Assembly (NCBI GenBank): GCA_902776435.1
Contig: CACYQB010000027.1
Coordinates: forward strand, 1 to 39,278
From: an uncultured Bacteroidales bacterium
GTDB lineage: Bacteria; Bacteroidota; Bacteroidia; Bacteroidales; Muribaculaceae
DNA length: 39,278 bases
Direction: 5' to 3'
Part shown: piece after piece, positions 31,235 through 39,208 of the stretch
Layout: every line of letters starts with the position of its first letter
Position numbering within the stretch: the stretch's first letter is position 1
The notes under the pieces: generated by a model
What the model was told of the DNA's origin: nothing
Databases searched by the model: none
The model's input: the letters and a program-made list of their open reading frames with translations, nothing else
Position numbers and translations under genes: made by a program

Positions 31235-32305
31235 ATGGAACAGCTACAGATATTTGCGAAACGGCTGCGTTTAGCCCGGATTAAGGCTAAACTATCCATG
31301 CAATCCTTATGTGATAGTATGGAAGGGTTGGTGTCAAAACAGGCGATCTCGAAATATGAGTCAGCCAAAATGATGCCAGATAGTACTGTGCTAATTGCAC
31401 TAGCTAAAGCATTGGCGGTTAGTGTGGACTATTTCTTCCGCCCGTTCTCATTCGACACTGACAATTTTAAGGTATCATTTAGGAAAAAGGCAAGTGCAAG
31501 TGTAAAAGAAATAGAAGCACTTAAGGCACAAATCCAAGATCGTGTAGAGCGATATATAGAAGTAGAGAAACTTCTCATGATTGTCGCTCCAGATCTCCCC
31601 TCGTATTCAGGCAAACCGATTGAAAATGACGATGATATGGTTGCTTGTGCCAAGAAACTTCGACAAGAATGGAACTTAGGGAACGATCCCATCTCTAATG
31701 TCCAGGACATGCTCGAATCTCACGGCATAAAAGTCGTCTTGGTTGACGCGCCAACCGAGTTTGATGGAGTTAGTGGCATTGTTAATAAACAACATTGCTT
31801 TATTGTTTTGAATAATTGCATTTTAAACTCCGAACGCAAACGCTTTACCGCTCTTCACGAGCTTGCACACTTGCTGTATAACAAGCACTTTGCAGATTCT
31901 ATTGGCGAAAAGGAGCGCGAAAAGCTGTGTCACACCTTTGCTAGTGAAATGCTCATTCCTGGCGCCATCCTACTCAACTTAATCCCCAATCTCAAAAGAA
32001 TCTCAGTAGTAAGCTTGGCGAATGTCGGAAGTGTGTATGGAATCTCGCCAGATGCATTGGTTTTTGCGCTGCATCGTTTGAAGGTGATCAGTGATTCTCG
32101 TTATAAAAGCTATTTCATTAATAAGTCAAGAAACCCTGAGTTGAAGGCGTTTTTGGAAAAATCTAATTTCGTCGAATGCACTAGCAATCGATTCGAATCA
32201 TTGGTTTATACCGCTCTTGCGCAGCAATTAATCACTTCATCTAAGGCCGCCTCACTTCTTGGAGTATCCTTGAAGGAGGTTATTAACCATTCAAACTCTC
32301 TTTAA
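31235..32305 (+). CDS. HTH (XRE) regulator fused to an ImmA/IrrE-type metallopeptidase
   Basis: The 356-residue protein starts with a Cro/CI-type helix-turn-helix (about 5-68, including LRLARIKAKLSMQSLCDSMEG, VSKQAISKYESAKMMPDS and ALAVSVDYFF). The ImmA/IrrE domain covers about 150-290, with the zinc motif HELAH at residues 208-212 and a later Glu238 in FASEMLIP as third ligand. Such fusions act as repressors inactivated by, or acting through, the peptidase. They occur as regulators or antitoxins of mobile elements. The next gene starts directly after its stop codon, and the operator at 31167-31210 suggests autorepression. The target of the peptidase is unknown. Confidence 0.88.
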   Translation: MEQLQIFAKRLRLARIKAKLSMQSLCDSMEGLVSKQAISKYESAKMMPDSTVLIALAKALAVSVDYFFRPFSFDTDNFKVSFRKKASASVKEIEALKAQIQDRVERYIEVEKLLMIVAPDLPSYSGKPIENDDDMVACAKKLRQEWNLGNDPISNVQDMLESHGIKVVLVDAPTEFDGVSGIVNKQHCFIVLNNCILNSERKRFTALHELAHLLYNKHFADSIGEKEREKLCHTFASEMLIPGAILLNLIPNLKRISVVSLANVGSVYGISPDALVFALHRLKVISDSRYKSYFINKSRNPELKAFLEKSNFVECTSNRFESLVYTALAQQLITSSKAASLLGVSLKEVINHSNSL

Positions 32306-32848
32306 ATGCAGACTCTAGTCGTAAGTGATACAAGTATTTTTATTGACCTTCTAGAAATCGGTCTGTTAAGTTCTTTTTTCGAGATTGGATGGGAAATACA
32401 CACCACCGATTTTGTGATACAAGAGTTGACAGATAAAGATGAAAGAGAGCGTGTTCTCATGTATCAGCGATCAGGATTGCTTACAATTAAGGTGTTCTCT
32501 GGCGAAGAAATGCTTGAACTATTGAAAATGTTTCAAGAGTATCAAACACAATCAAATCTGTCTATTCAAGACTGTTCAGTAATGTACTATGCAAAGAATT
32601 GCAGTGCCTTGCTCCTGACAGGAGATGCACAGCTGCGGAAGAAAGCCACACTGGATAACATTGAAGTTCGAGGCATCATATATGTTTTGGACGTTATAAA
32701 GGACAGAGGCTTGCTCCCAATCTCAGAATTGATTGAGAAAGCAGAAAAGTTAAATTTGTTGAACCCCAGGCTTCCTAAGAATGAAATGCACTCACGCATT
32801 TCACAATGGAAGACTGAATTAAATGAGGATTTGCCTATGGAAGAATAA
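32306..32848 (+). CDS. PIN-domain-like protein, candidate toxin
   Basis: This 180-residue protein begins on the base after the stop of the HTH-ImmA gene. The N-terminal 130 residues fit a PIN nuclease: VVSDTSIFIDL (Asp8), FVIQELTD (Glu40), SIQDCSVMYYA (Asp89) and LLTGDAQLRKKA (Asp107), the four acidic positions of the metal site. The region after 130 (DRGLLPISELIEKAEKLNLLNPRLP) resembles the tail of DUF3368-type PIN proteins. PIN toxins cleave RNA. Pairing with an HTH-ImmA protein is a known but less studied arrangement in Bacteroidales. Whether it is toxic, and neutralised by its neighbour, is inference. Confidence 0.82.
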   Translation: MQTLVVSDTSIFIDLLEIGLLSSFFEIGWEIHTTDFVIQELTDKDERERVLMYQRSGLLTIKVFSGEEMLELLKMFQEYQTQSNLSIQDCSVMYYAKNCSALLLTGDAQLRKKATLDNIEVRGIIYVLDVIKDRGLLPISELIEKAEKLNLLNPRLPKNEMHSRISQWKTELNEDLPMEE

Positions 32849-33090
32849 GATTCAAAAGGCGAAAAAATCCTCAATCTATTGGCGTAGAATGAGGATTAAA
32901 AGACTTGCTTACAGTCGGTTGCGTAGTCTTTAGCCTAAACAAGCACGAAGGAAGCGGTCGAGTTGAGCTGCAAATATACAATCTTTTTGTTGATTTTGTA
33001 CGCTTTTCTTCGAAAACCGACTTAACAAATCATTAATAAGCATTATGGTTTTAGTATGGTTTAAAGGAGACCATGTAAATTAACAGAAAG

Positions 33091-33834
33091 ATGCTAGATA
33101 ATTCGACATCAAGTAGTTGTTTGTTCACAAGAAAGGAGATGTATCTCCTTTCTTGTAAAGAAAGCGGCAAGTTGCGATACTGGGCATCGCAACCTGAAAG
33201 AGTCCGTCGTAAGTCTTGTTATAACAATATGCACTTAGCTTATGACATGACTTTTACTTCCGAGAATGGCTTTGCCGTCATGCAACCTTATACAGGATGC
33301 ACAGACTTTGTATCAGTACACTATAACGACCGGTTCAAAGCGGACGGAAAAGGCCAAATGCTACAGTTTTTCACGGACGACTATAGGTTTCGTGACACCG
33401 TGTGGTTCGATTTGGAAAGATTCACGTATAGGATAAGCCACTTTGACTTGTACGCAACACCTGACTTCTCAATGTGGAAAAACTCTCCCACAGAGTATTA
33501 CAACATCGAGGCCGTGTTTAAGACAAGATTTGTTGGTGCCTATTGGCAGCAATGTGGTTACGATGTTATCCCTACAGCGAGTTGGGGTGGCGTGAATTCA
33601 TTTGCGTATTGCTTCGAAGGCTTGCCAAAGTATAGCGTTATTGGGGTGAGCGGAACGGGCAATAACAAGAATGCAGAAGCATACGCATTGTGGTGTTACG
33701 GTTTAAAACGCCTTGAAACTGAAAAAGAACCGATTCTAATTATTATTTATGGCGAAGAAGTGGAGGTGCCGGGACTCCACACTCCGCTTAAGTTTATTCC
33801 CGACTTCATCTCAACAAAACTTAGAAAGTTATGA
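33091..33834 (+). CDS. DUF4417 family protein
   Basis: This 247-residue protein matches the DUF4417 layout. A core of about residues 45-225 has FVSVHYNDRF, WFDLERFTYRISHFDLYATPDFSMWKN, RFVGAYWQQCGYDVIPTASWGGVNSFAYCFEGLP and SVIGVSGTGNN. The pattern of conserved Asp, Trp and Cys residues suggests an enzyme, but no reaction is known. The exact start is uncertain; an AGGAG lies 20 bp before this ATG, and Met at residue 17 is an alternative. It is first of three overlapping genes, with an ATGA overlap to the next. Confidence 0.75.
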   Translation: MLDNSTSSSCLFTRKEMYLLSCKESGKLRYWASQPERVRRKSCYNNMHLAYDMTFTSENGFAVMQPYTGCTDFVSVHYNDRFKADGKGQMLQFFTDDYRFRDTVWFDLERFTYRISHFDLYATPDFSMWKNSPTEYYNIEAVFKTRFVGAYWQQCGYDVIPTASWGGVNSFAYCFEGLPKYSVIGVSGTGNNKNAEAYALWCYGLKRLETEKEPILIIIYGEEVEVPGLHTPLKFIPDFISTKLRKL

Positions 33835-34235
33835 GCAAGATAAATAAACACAAGCTGTGGGATGCCGACGAGAAGCTGTTTGCTGCCATGAGTAAGAATT
33901 ATGTGTCAGCCAATGAGCGAAACTTTTTCAGCATCATCCGCCACAAACAGGAATATGAGGTTACCGGACTGAATGAACTCTTGGTTTCAGAATACGAAAA
34001 CCAGGATGAGATCTACATTGTAAGAGAATACTACGAGGAATACGTGGTAGGGCAAGGTATTGATTCTGATGGCGAAAATGAAGTGCATGTAATGAACCTC
34101 TCCGAGGCTCTAGCACTGAACCTCAAGAAACTCGGTTTCATAGACCGAGATCTTACATTACTCGAATGGCTTAGGGAGAGTGATTATCGTTATGTGAATT
34201 ATCAACGAAATTGGGACAAAGCACATCATGGGTAA
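33831..34235 (+). CDS. Unrecognised protein, middle gene of the DUF4417 operon
   Basis: A 134-residue acidic soluble protein without signal peptide. Its ATG overlaps the DUF4417 stop as ATGA, indicating translational coupling. It contains DEKLFAAMSKNYVSANERNFFSI, a motif-poor middle (EYENQDEIYIVREYYEEYVV) and LSEALALNLKKLGFIDRDLTLLEWL. No known domain is recognised. The gene ends inside the next one, which starts at 34228. Confidence 0.65.
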   Translation: MSKINKHKLWDADEKLFAAMSKNYVSANERNFFSIIRHKQEYEVTGLNELLVSEYENQDEIYIVREYYEEYVVGQGIDSDGENEVHVMNLSEALALNLKKLGFIDRDLTLLEWLRESDYRYVNYQRNWDKAHHG

Positions 34236-34665
34236 CGGTAAAGATTTCTTCGCACGCGATGCTGAGGGACGACGTTCAGAATACGTCTCGCTCGCACCTC
34301 CAATAACTGTAAATGGTGTAACGGGCCATCTTATCAAAAAGAAAGGAGACTCGGATACCCACACCAATCTGCCATACTATTCGAACACCTCAGACGTGTA
34401 TTTCCGCCAAAACAAGTATGGGGTTGTTCAAGGCCGTGTGTATATTGGAAATAAAATGTTTTTGGATTTTGATTGGTGTCATAACCATGAAAATTCAGAT
34501 GGTCGCAAGTTCCCGCGTGGCGTGGTCCACGTTCAGATGTGGAGGGAAAATGGACCAGCTGACTTCGTTCGCTTGGGAGACAACGCCAGAATGATGAACA
34601 ATGCAGAAATAAAGAAGTATGGTCCTCTTTTGAGGAGATTTTGTCCAACAATCAAATTCCGCTAG
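34228..34665 (+). CDS. Unrecognised protein, last gene of the DUF4417 operon
   Basis: A 145-residue protein whose ATG overlaps the previous stop by 8 bp (ATGGGTAA). It opens with a basic/acidic segment, then YVSLAPPITVNGVTGHLIKKKGDSDTH, YYSNTSDVYFRQNKYGVVQGRVYI, LDFDWCHNHENSDGRKFPRGVVHVQ and a C-terminal NNAEIKKYGPLLRRFCP. The DWxHxHxNxDGxxFPxGxVHVQ pattern is one I associate with phage and mobile-element proteins of unknown function. His and Asp positions could form a catalytic site, but this is unproved. It probably acts with the two upstream products. Confidence 0.65.
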   Translation: MGNGKDFFARDAEGRRSEYVSLAPPITVNGVTGHLIKKKGDSDTHTNLPYYSNTSDVYFRQNKYGVVQGRVYIGNKMFLDFDWCHNHENSDGRKFPRGVVHVQMWRENGPADFVRLGDNARMMNNAEIKKYGPLLRRFCPTIKFR

Positions 34666-34688
34666 CTTCGGTTTTGAGATCTTTGTAA

Positions 34689-34716
34689 GAAAAGCCACCC
34701 TTGTGGGTGGCTTTCT
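34689..34716 (-). terminator. Bidirectional terminator between the DUF4417 operon and ardA
   Basis: AAAGCCACCC/GGGTGGCTTT form a perfect 10-bp stem (34691-34700 and 34705-34714) with loop TTGT. T-rich sequence follows on the minus strand (TTTTCTT) and weakly on the plus (TTTCTC). It lies between convergent genes. Confidence 0.85.
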
Positions 34717-34737
34717 CGATGCTGTGATGTGCTTGGC

Positions 34738-35403
34738 TTAGTAGGCACGGAACACAAACGCATTGTCAAAGAAATCGTAGTCCGAGGCAAAGAGATCACG
34801 GGCGAAACGCTCATAATTGAAATACTGCTTGATGCTCTCGGGCACTTTGTCCAGCATCCCGCACTCGTCTGCGATGTGCTCCGCAAACTCCTCCTCGCTG
34901 TCGAACTCGCCGACGTACTTATCACGGAAATCGTCAAACACTTCGGCATCCCTGCCGCTGCCCTTGTTCTCGATGTAGGCGACAAACGCCCTGCGCTCGT
35001 CATCATCGAGGTCAGCGTATTGCAGAATGAGGTCAAACGTGTCCTCGTCCAGTCCGCTTTCATTGTACCATGCATCGGGGAAATTCTCCATGTCTTGGAA
35101 CATCAGCTCGGGGTCCGCCTCATCACGGTGCAGGAAGCGGCACACCTCGCAAAAGTCCTCATAGCTGGCGAACGTGGTCAAATCAAGCCACATTCCGAAC
35201 AGGCTGCCGCAATTATATTTGTGTTACGTGCCCACATACACGGCAGGGTGCCCCGTGCGGTAATCGTATTTGTAATCTTCGAGGTCAAATTCATCATCGA
35301 TATTGAAATTGGATGAGCTGAGCGAGCCTTTTACGATCTGCTCTTGAACACTGGCGCTGTCAGCACCGCTTGCAGGATTGATAGAATTGAAATTGTTGTC
35401 CAT
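34738..35403 (-). pseudogene. ardA: Antirestriction protein ArdA, interrupted by a nonsense codon
   Basis: On the minus strand the ATG at 35401-35403 opens a 221-codon frame with ArdA features: HPAVYVGT, then KYNCGSLFGMWLDL, SYEDFCEVCRFLHRDEADPE, AYIENKGSGRD, and FDDFRDKYVGEF through FNYERFARDLF. Codon 60, at 35224-35226, is TAA where the family sequence VGTYHKYN has Tyr (TAC or TAT). A single base change would restore it. The downstream part from codon 71 (MWLDL) can be read from 35193 and may be made as a truncated 151-residue product if re-initiated. ArdA mimics DNA and inhibits type I restriction, usually for conjugative elements. The gene therefore marks a mobile element, but its product is probably lost or shortened. 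Confidence 0.85.
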
Positions 35404-35807
35404 AACTGAAAAATATTAAAAGTTAAACATACGATTTTGAACTTGTTTTCGCTTTCGCTTCGCCTTTTTACGATGCCTGCAAAGTGCGGCTGTGACACAC
35501 TGAAAGCAAGGCTTGCCCGGGAATTACTACCCGAAAGGCTGGAGAATTTCCGAAGGCAACTCGTCTCGGCCTTGCGTGTGGGTAAGCCGCAATACCTTTG
35601 CAGCGGAAAAGGCGTTGAAAGCGACGTCAGGCAAGTTCAAGGATGTTTGGCTTGTTTTTCAGGGGCAACATAGCAGATTCTTCCTGCAACCGGTTGCGCC
35701 CAAGACGGCGCAGGTGTCAAGAGCTGAAAAACAGCTCCATAACCTTGCGGTTTCAGTTTCCGCAAAATTATGGAGCTATATTGGGATGAAAGAAGGATAA
35801 AAAATGC
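35404..35807. other. Intergenic region upstream of ardA
   Basis: No clear gene. Two overlapping + frames (35437-35673 and 35513-35800) have no recognisable domain. A TACCTTTG box lies on the + strand at about 35590-35597, and short hairpins (GCGCC/GGCGC near 35696; GAGCTG/CAGCTC near 35719-35735) are present. Sequence of this kind often precedes ardA on Bacteroidales elements, so it may be a conserved non-coding leader. Confidence 0.4.
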
Positions 35808-36602
35808 CTATGACGGATCTGACCAAGCAAAGAAATCCATTCTATCTTTGAGTACGACTTCTTCGCCAGTTTTTAGTTTGAGATGTATTTCTCCGTCAAC
35901 ATCTTTTCTTTCTTTTATTTCATCTGTTCTATAGGCTAAGATTTGTTCAAATGCAGACTCCACTCGACTAAACAGCTCTTTCCTTTCATTTATAGCACGA
36001 CGAATGGTAAAGGCTATCTCTTGAAGAGATGGTTTTATTCCATCGTATTCCAGAACAGCTTGTACTTCATATCTTGATGATTCATCGTCAAAGAAATCCT
36101 TTGCATAAGCTATTAAAATATCATCTGGTAATGTGTTAACATTAACCGGATCAAAAGGTGGGTATCGTAGCGGGGTGCCATTGGTAAACTTCCATTCCTC
36201 AGCATTAAAGTATTCTTCAAACGCTATCGGGAAAGATTCATCCTGAGCTTGCTCAACAATCTCATTAAACCATGCGACATATTCGCTGTCTGGTAGTTTT
36301 CCAATAACACAAAAAGAACGGTATGTCTCTTCAAAGGTATCGGCTAGCTCAGTAAAGTCAACATCAGAGCGCACTGATCCAGTCGTGCCATAAGGACATT
36401 CAAAGGGCATGAAATCATTTGAGCGCTCTAAGCGCGATTCATTCTTCATCAAAATTTTAGGATAAATCATCCATCGCCAGGAACAACCTGTAGGAGAAAA
36501 ACCACTAAGAAGACGTAGATGCTGATAACCGCGTTTGTGCAGTTCATTCAACATCATGATGATTTCGTAGGCTCCACAATTAAGAAACTTTTCATGCATC
36601 AT
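35808..36602 (-). CDS. Unrecognised protein
   Basis: A roughly 264-residue soluble protein without signal peptide or known motif. N-terminal YEIIMMLNELHKRGYQHLRLLSGFSPTGCSWRW is followed by a mixed region (FECPYGTTGSV, DFTELADTFEETYRSF) and a C-terminal part with FTIRRAINERKELFSRVESAFEQIL and LKLKTGEEVVLKDRMDFFAW. The ATG codons at 36602 and 36599 lie only a few bases after a minus-strand TATATTTG box (36607-36614), so translation would be leaderless. The Met at 36554 is a sound alternative start. It stands between ardA and the HTH/coiled-coil gene and is probably accessory. Confidence 0.6.
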   Translation of the reverse strand: MMHEKFLNCGAYEIIMMLNELHKRGYQHLRLLSGFSPTGCSWRWMIYPKILMKNESRLERSNDFMPFECPYGTTGSVRSDVDFTELADTFEETYRSFCVIGKLPDSEYVAWFNEIVEQAQDESFPIAFEEYFNAEEWKFTNGTPLRYPPFDPVNVNTLPDDILIAYAKDFFDDESSRYEVQAVLEYDGIKPSLQEIAFTIRRAINERKELFSRVESAFEQILAYRTDEIKERKDVDGEIHLKLKTGEEVVLKDRMDFFAWSDPS

Positions 36603-36606
36603 GGTG

Positions 36607-36614
36607 CAAATATA
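36607..36614 (-). promoter_or_regulatory. -7 box (TATATTTG) of the unknown gene at 35808
   Basis: A minus-strand TAnnTTTG match ending 5 bp before the chosen ATG. If it is the real promoter, the transcript starts at or after the ATG at 36602, which favours the start at 36554. Confidence 0.4.
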
Positions 36615-36695
36615 CGACATATTTCCCAAAATGCAAGTGTATGAAGCAACACCAACGCCGAGCGCACCTGGTCGATGAATACACTTTTATGTCAG

Positions 36696-37862
36696 CTATA
36701 TGAAATATTCATAGTCAGACTCATTAAGGATGTGATCTTCTTTGTTGATGAAGGGGTCCAGCCATTCAATCTTTTGCTTGATCCATTCAATGTTTTCGTT
36801 ATGTTGTCCTTCTGAGTTATGAGCTTCAATTTCTTTGATATAAATTCGCAGGATATTCGCCTTATTATATCTTTCGGCATCAACGAAGACCCTCTTGAGA
36901 CGACTAACTTCTATATCGTGACGCTCTTTTTTGAGCTGCTCTTGCCGCTCTTTTTCTTTTCGTATTCTTTCTTTTTCCTCCCATTCTCGCCGACGCCTTT
37001 CTTCCTCTGCACGTCTTTCAAGAATGTGGATATATTGATACTCAATTTTAGTCACTATGGTTTTGATGCAGTCTTCGAGTTTTCGCTTTTCATTATCTTC
37101 AACTTTAAGAGGTCTATGCCATGAACTAAAATCATCAATTCCCATTTCAAAGCGCAGATGCCCTGAATCCACAAAAAGATATTTATAATATGTTTGTTTC
37201 TCATTGGGGTTTTCAATTCTCTTCTTTTTCTCTTGCAATCTTAGCAATACTCTTTCACCATGAATTAATGCAAATGTTTCGCGTTCTTTTACAATCACAT
37301 CGTGACCACGTTTACGGAGCACTTTGATAATGGTGGAGAATATTTTGAGAGCTCGTTCCAATTGACCTTTTGACACCTGAACATTTAGCGCTTGTTCGGC
37401 CTTGCTGGTGTATGGACTTCTTTCCCAGTACCCGTTATGTTTATCACGGTATTTCTCTTTAGTGTCGAATATTAGAGGATCTTTGGCATAAAGTCTTTCT
37501 GGGACAACAAATAGTTTTGGATTCATCTTATCGATTTCTTCCTTGACGACATCATAGGGGGTTCTATTTGGCTTGTCCTCTTCAAGCTTGAATTTATGTC
37601 TGGCAAGTTCTTCCTCATTTAGCTTCTTCAACTCCACCACCGCATTGCTGCTGTCTAGCGTTTTGGGCAATGGCGTCTTTTCTGGGTTTTTACCATATTT
37701 CAGTTTACTCCAGTAACCTATATAAGGAATAGGGATATTCAGTTTTTTACAATTCTTTCGCAGACCATTGCTACTCAGACCAAATTGCTGGCATAGCTCG
37801 TACATGGGTTTTGTCCAGACAAGATCAAAAAGCTGTTGACGTGTTAGTTTAATTGTTTCCAT
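36696..37862 (-). CDS. HTH-coiled-coil protein of unknown function
   Basis: A 388-residue protein starting METIKLTRQQLFDLVWTKPMYELCQQFGLSSNGLRKNCKKLNIP, an N-terminal helix-turn-helix-like region in a widespread bacterial family. A mixed middle (about 60-250) is followed by an Arg/Glu/Lys-rich coiled coil (about 275-320, RRAEEERRRREWEEK and similar) and an acidic C-terminus. No enzyme motif is seen. I chose the ATG at 37862, which shares one base with the stop of the upstream gene (TAATG), a coupling arrangement. The Met two codons earlier would give a 7-bp overlap. Membership of a defence or mobile-element gene set is possible but not shown. Confidence 0.65.
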   Translation of the reverse strand: METIKLTRQQLFDLVWTKPMYELCQQFGLSSNGLRKNCKKLNIPIPYIGYWSKLKYGKNPEKTPLPKTLDSSNAVVELKKLNEEELARHKFKLEEDKPNRTPYDVVKEEIDKMNPKLFVVPERLYAKDPLIFDTKEKYRDKHNGYWERSPYTSKAEQALNVQVSKGQLERALKIFSTIIKVLRKRGHDVIVKERETFALIHGERVLLRLQEKKKRIENPNEKQTYYKYLFVDSGHLRFEMGIDDFSSWHRPLKVEDNEKRKLEDCIKTIVTKIEYQYIHILERRAEEERRRREWEEKERIRKEKERQEQLKKERHDIEVSRLKRVFVDAERYNKANILRIYIKEIEAHNSEGQHNENIEWIKQKIEWLDPFINKEDHILNESDYEYFI

Positions 37863-38194
37863 TACCATCTCCTTTTTGATATGATTGTTTCTTCAAAAGT
37901 TTTGATGCGGCCTTCTTCCAGCCATTTGATGAGGTCATCCTCAAAGAAATAGACTTTCCGACCTCTACTGTAATGAGGAATTTCCTGATTCCGTACCATT
38001 TTGTTGATTGCTCTTTCGGTTTCCCCCAAAAATTCAGCGGCTTTTTCTATTCCAATTGGTCTGTGTTTATCCACACCCAATCCCAATTGAGATTCGATAT
38101 GTTCCAGTATTACACGCATTTCCGCTATTTCGTTAATAAGGTAATTCACTGCTTTTGGAACATTTTCCAGCGTTAGTTCTTCTTTTTCTTCCAT
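37862..38194 (-). CDS. Helix-turn-helix excisionase-like protein
   Basis: A 110-residue protein with an N-terminal coiled-coil segment (about 9-40, VNYLINEIAEMRVILEHIES) and an excisionase/MerR-like winged helix (GIEKAAEFLGETERAINKMVRNQEIPHYSRGRKVYFFEDDLIKWLEEG, about 48-96). It is the type used by Bacteroidales mobile elements as DNA-binding adaptors. It is the first gene of a two-gene coupled operon, with a minus-strand TACCTTTG box at 38232-38239 about 40 bp upstream. Confidence 0.82.
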   Translation of the reverse strand: MEEKEELTLENVPKAVNYLINEIAEMRVILEHIESQLGLGVDKHRPIGIEKAAEFLGETERAINKMVRNQEIPHYSRGRKVYFFEDDLIKWLEEGRIKTFEETIISKRRW

Positions 38195-38599
38195 TTTTTA
38201 GTAGTTGAGGTTTTTAGATTGAAATATAATGCAAAGGTAATAAACTAATGCGAAGAAAACATCAGTTCCAAAATGGTTGAGTTTAGTGTTACTACCAGAG
38301 TAGCAGGTTTCGTCTGGTCGTGTCATTGTTGCTGCAGTTGTGGCGGGTTCCGCTTGGGAGGACCCTTTGCCCTCCCTGCGGGACCTTGTCAAACATCAAA
38401 CCTCGTGCTCAATGTACTCGCTCAACTCCTTGAGGATGCCCTCGATGTCCTCGGCCGTGCTGTCATCGGCAAATGTCCATGACCTGCAGGCCTTGGCGGG
38501 CGGCTCGCCTGGAAACCGCCTTTTTCACTTCTCATGTCATAGCTCTTGATTTTTTGCGGTGGGCGGGGGCTGGCCTCGCCCACCTTGTTAAACTTATAC
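38195..38599. other. Intergenic region with a possible gene remnant
   Basis: Minus-strand TACCTTTG box at 38232-38239 for the HTH gene. The GC-rich part (38340-38600) has no complete gene. One minus-strand frame ending with TGA at 38396-38398 reads DDSTAEDIEGILKELSEY, a coding-like tail of perhaps 45 codons that a stop upstream disconnects; it may be a decayed gene end. A GGTGGGCG/CGCCCACC inverted repeat lies at 38558-38584. Confidence 0.4.
38232..38239 (-). promoter_or_regulatory. -7 box (TACCTTTG) of the HTH/coiled-coil operon
   Basis: A minus-strand consensus box about 38 bp before the start of the HTH excisionase-like gene. Confidence 0.6.
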
Positions 38600-39208
38600 T
38601 TACTTGTTCTCGGCTTTCTTGGTGCTGTGCTTGCGGCTCTTCTTCTCGGGCTGCGGCTCGGGCAGGCCATCACAGATGGCTACACGCTTGCCTGCTCTGA
38701 CCAGACGGGGCAGATAGCTGTCGAGGGCGTGGGCGGGGAATGCGGCCTGACGCTCGGTGATGTCCTTCGCCTGCGTGCGGGTGAGAACTATGCCCAAAAT
38801 CTCGCTCACGGCTACCGCATCATCATCAAAACTCATGTAGAACTCATCAACGCGGAACAACAAAATCGCATCGGGGTGCTTGGCCTTCATCTCGCCATAT
38901 TGGCGGGCCAGCGGAGAGGCCTCGCCCACCACCTCAGCGGTGGGCTGGCTCGCCTGCTCGGGCGCTGCGCTCGGCTCCTGCTGCGGCTGGCTCGCCTTCA
39001 CCTCGGCCATCAGCTTGTTATAGATGGCCTTCGGGATCACTGCTCCAGTGCGCTTGCGCAGGATGAACGCATACCTCAAAGCACTCAACGGCTTACTCTC
39101 GGCGAAGTAGAAGCTATCGCTTTTCACATTGTTCTCACTGCGGTACACATGCCACATCATTGCACCACTCTTTACCTCGCGCTTGCTTGCTAAAATCAGA
39201 TTTGCCAT
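38600..39208 (-). CDS. Stand-alone MutS domain I-like protein
   Basis: The 202-residue protein has an N-terminal part (about 1-75, DSFYFAESKPLSALRYAFILRKRTGAVIPKAIYNKLM), a Gln/Pro/Ala-rich linker (about 72-95), and a C-terminal part resembling the mismatch-recognition N-terminal domain of MutS (MKAKHPDAILLFRVDEFYMSFDDDAVAVSEILGIVLT, then AAFPAHALDSYLPRLVRAGKRVAICD). The Phe-x-Glu of true MutS (often FxE near GDFYE) appears as DEFYMSF, so mismatch binding may be altered. No ATPase follows. Such stand-alone MutS-I proteins occur on Bacteroidales conjugative elements. A tail rich in Lys and Glu ends the protein. Confidence 0.72.
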   Translation of the reverse strand: MANLILASKREVKSGAMMWHVYRSENNVKSDSFYFAESKPLSALRYAFILRKRTGAVIPKAIYNKLMAEVKASQPQQEPSAAPEQASQPTAEVVGEASPLARQYGEMKAKHPDAILLFRVDEFYMSFDDDAVAVSEILGIVLTRTQAKDITERQAAFPAHALDSYLPRLVRAGKRVAICDGLPEPQPEKKSRKHSTKKAENK

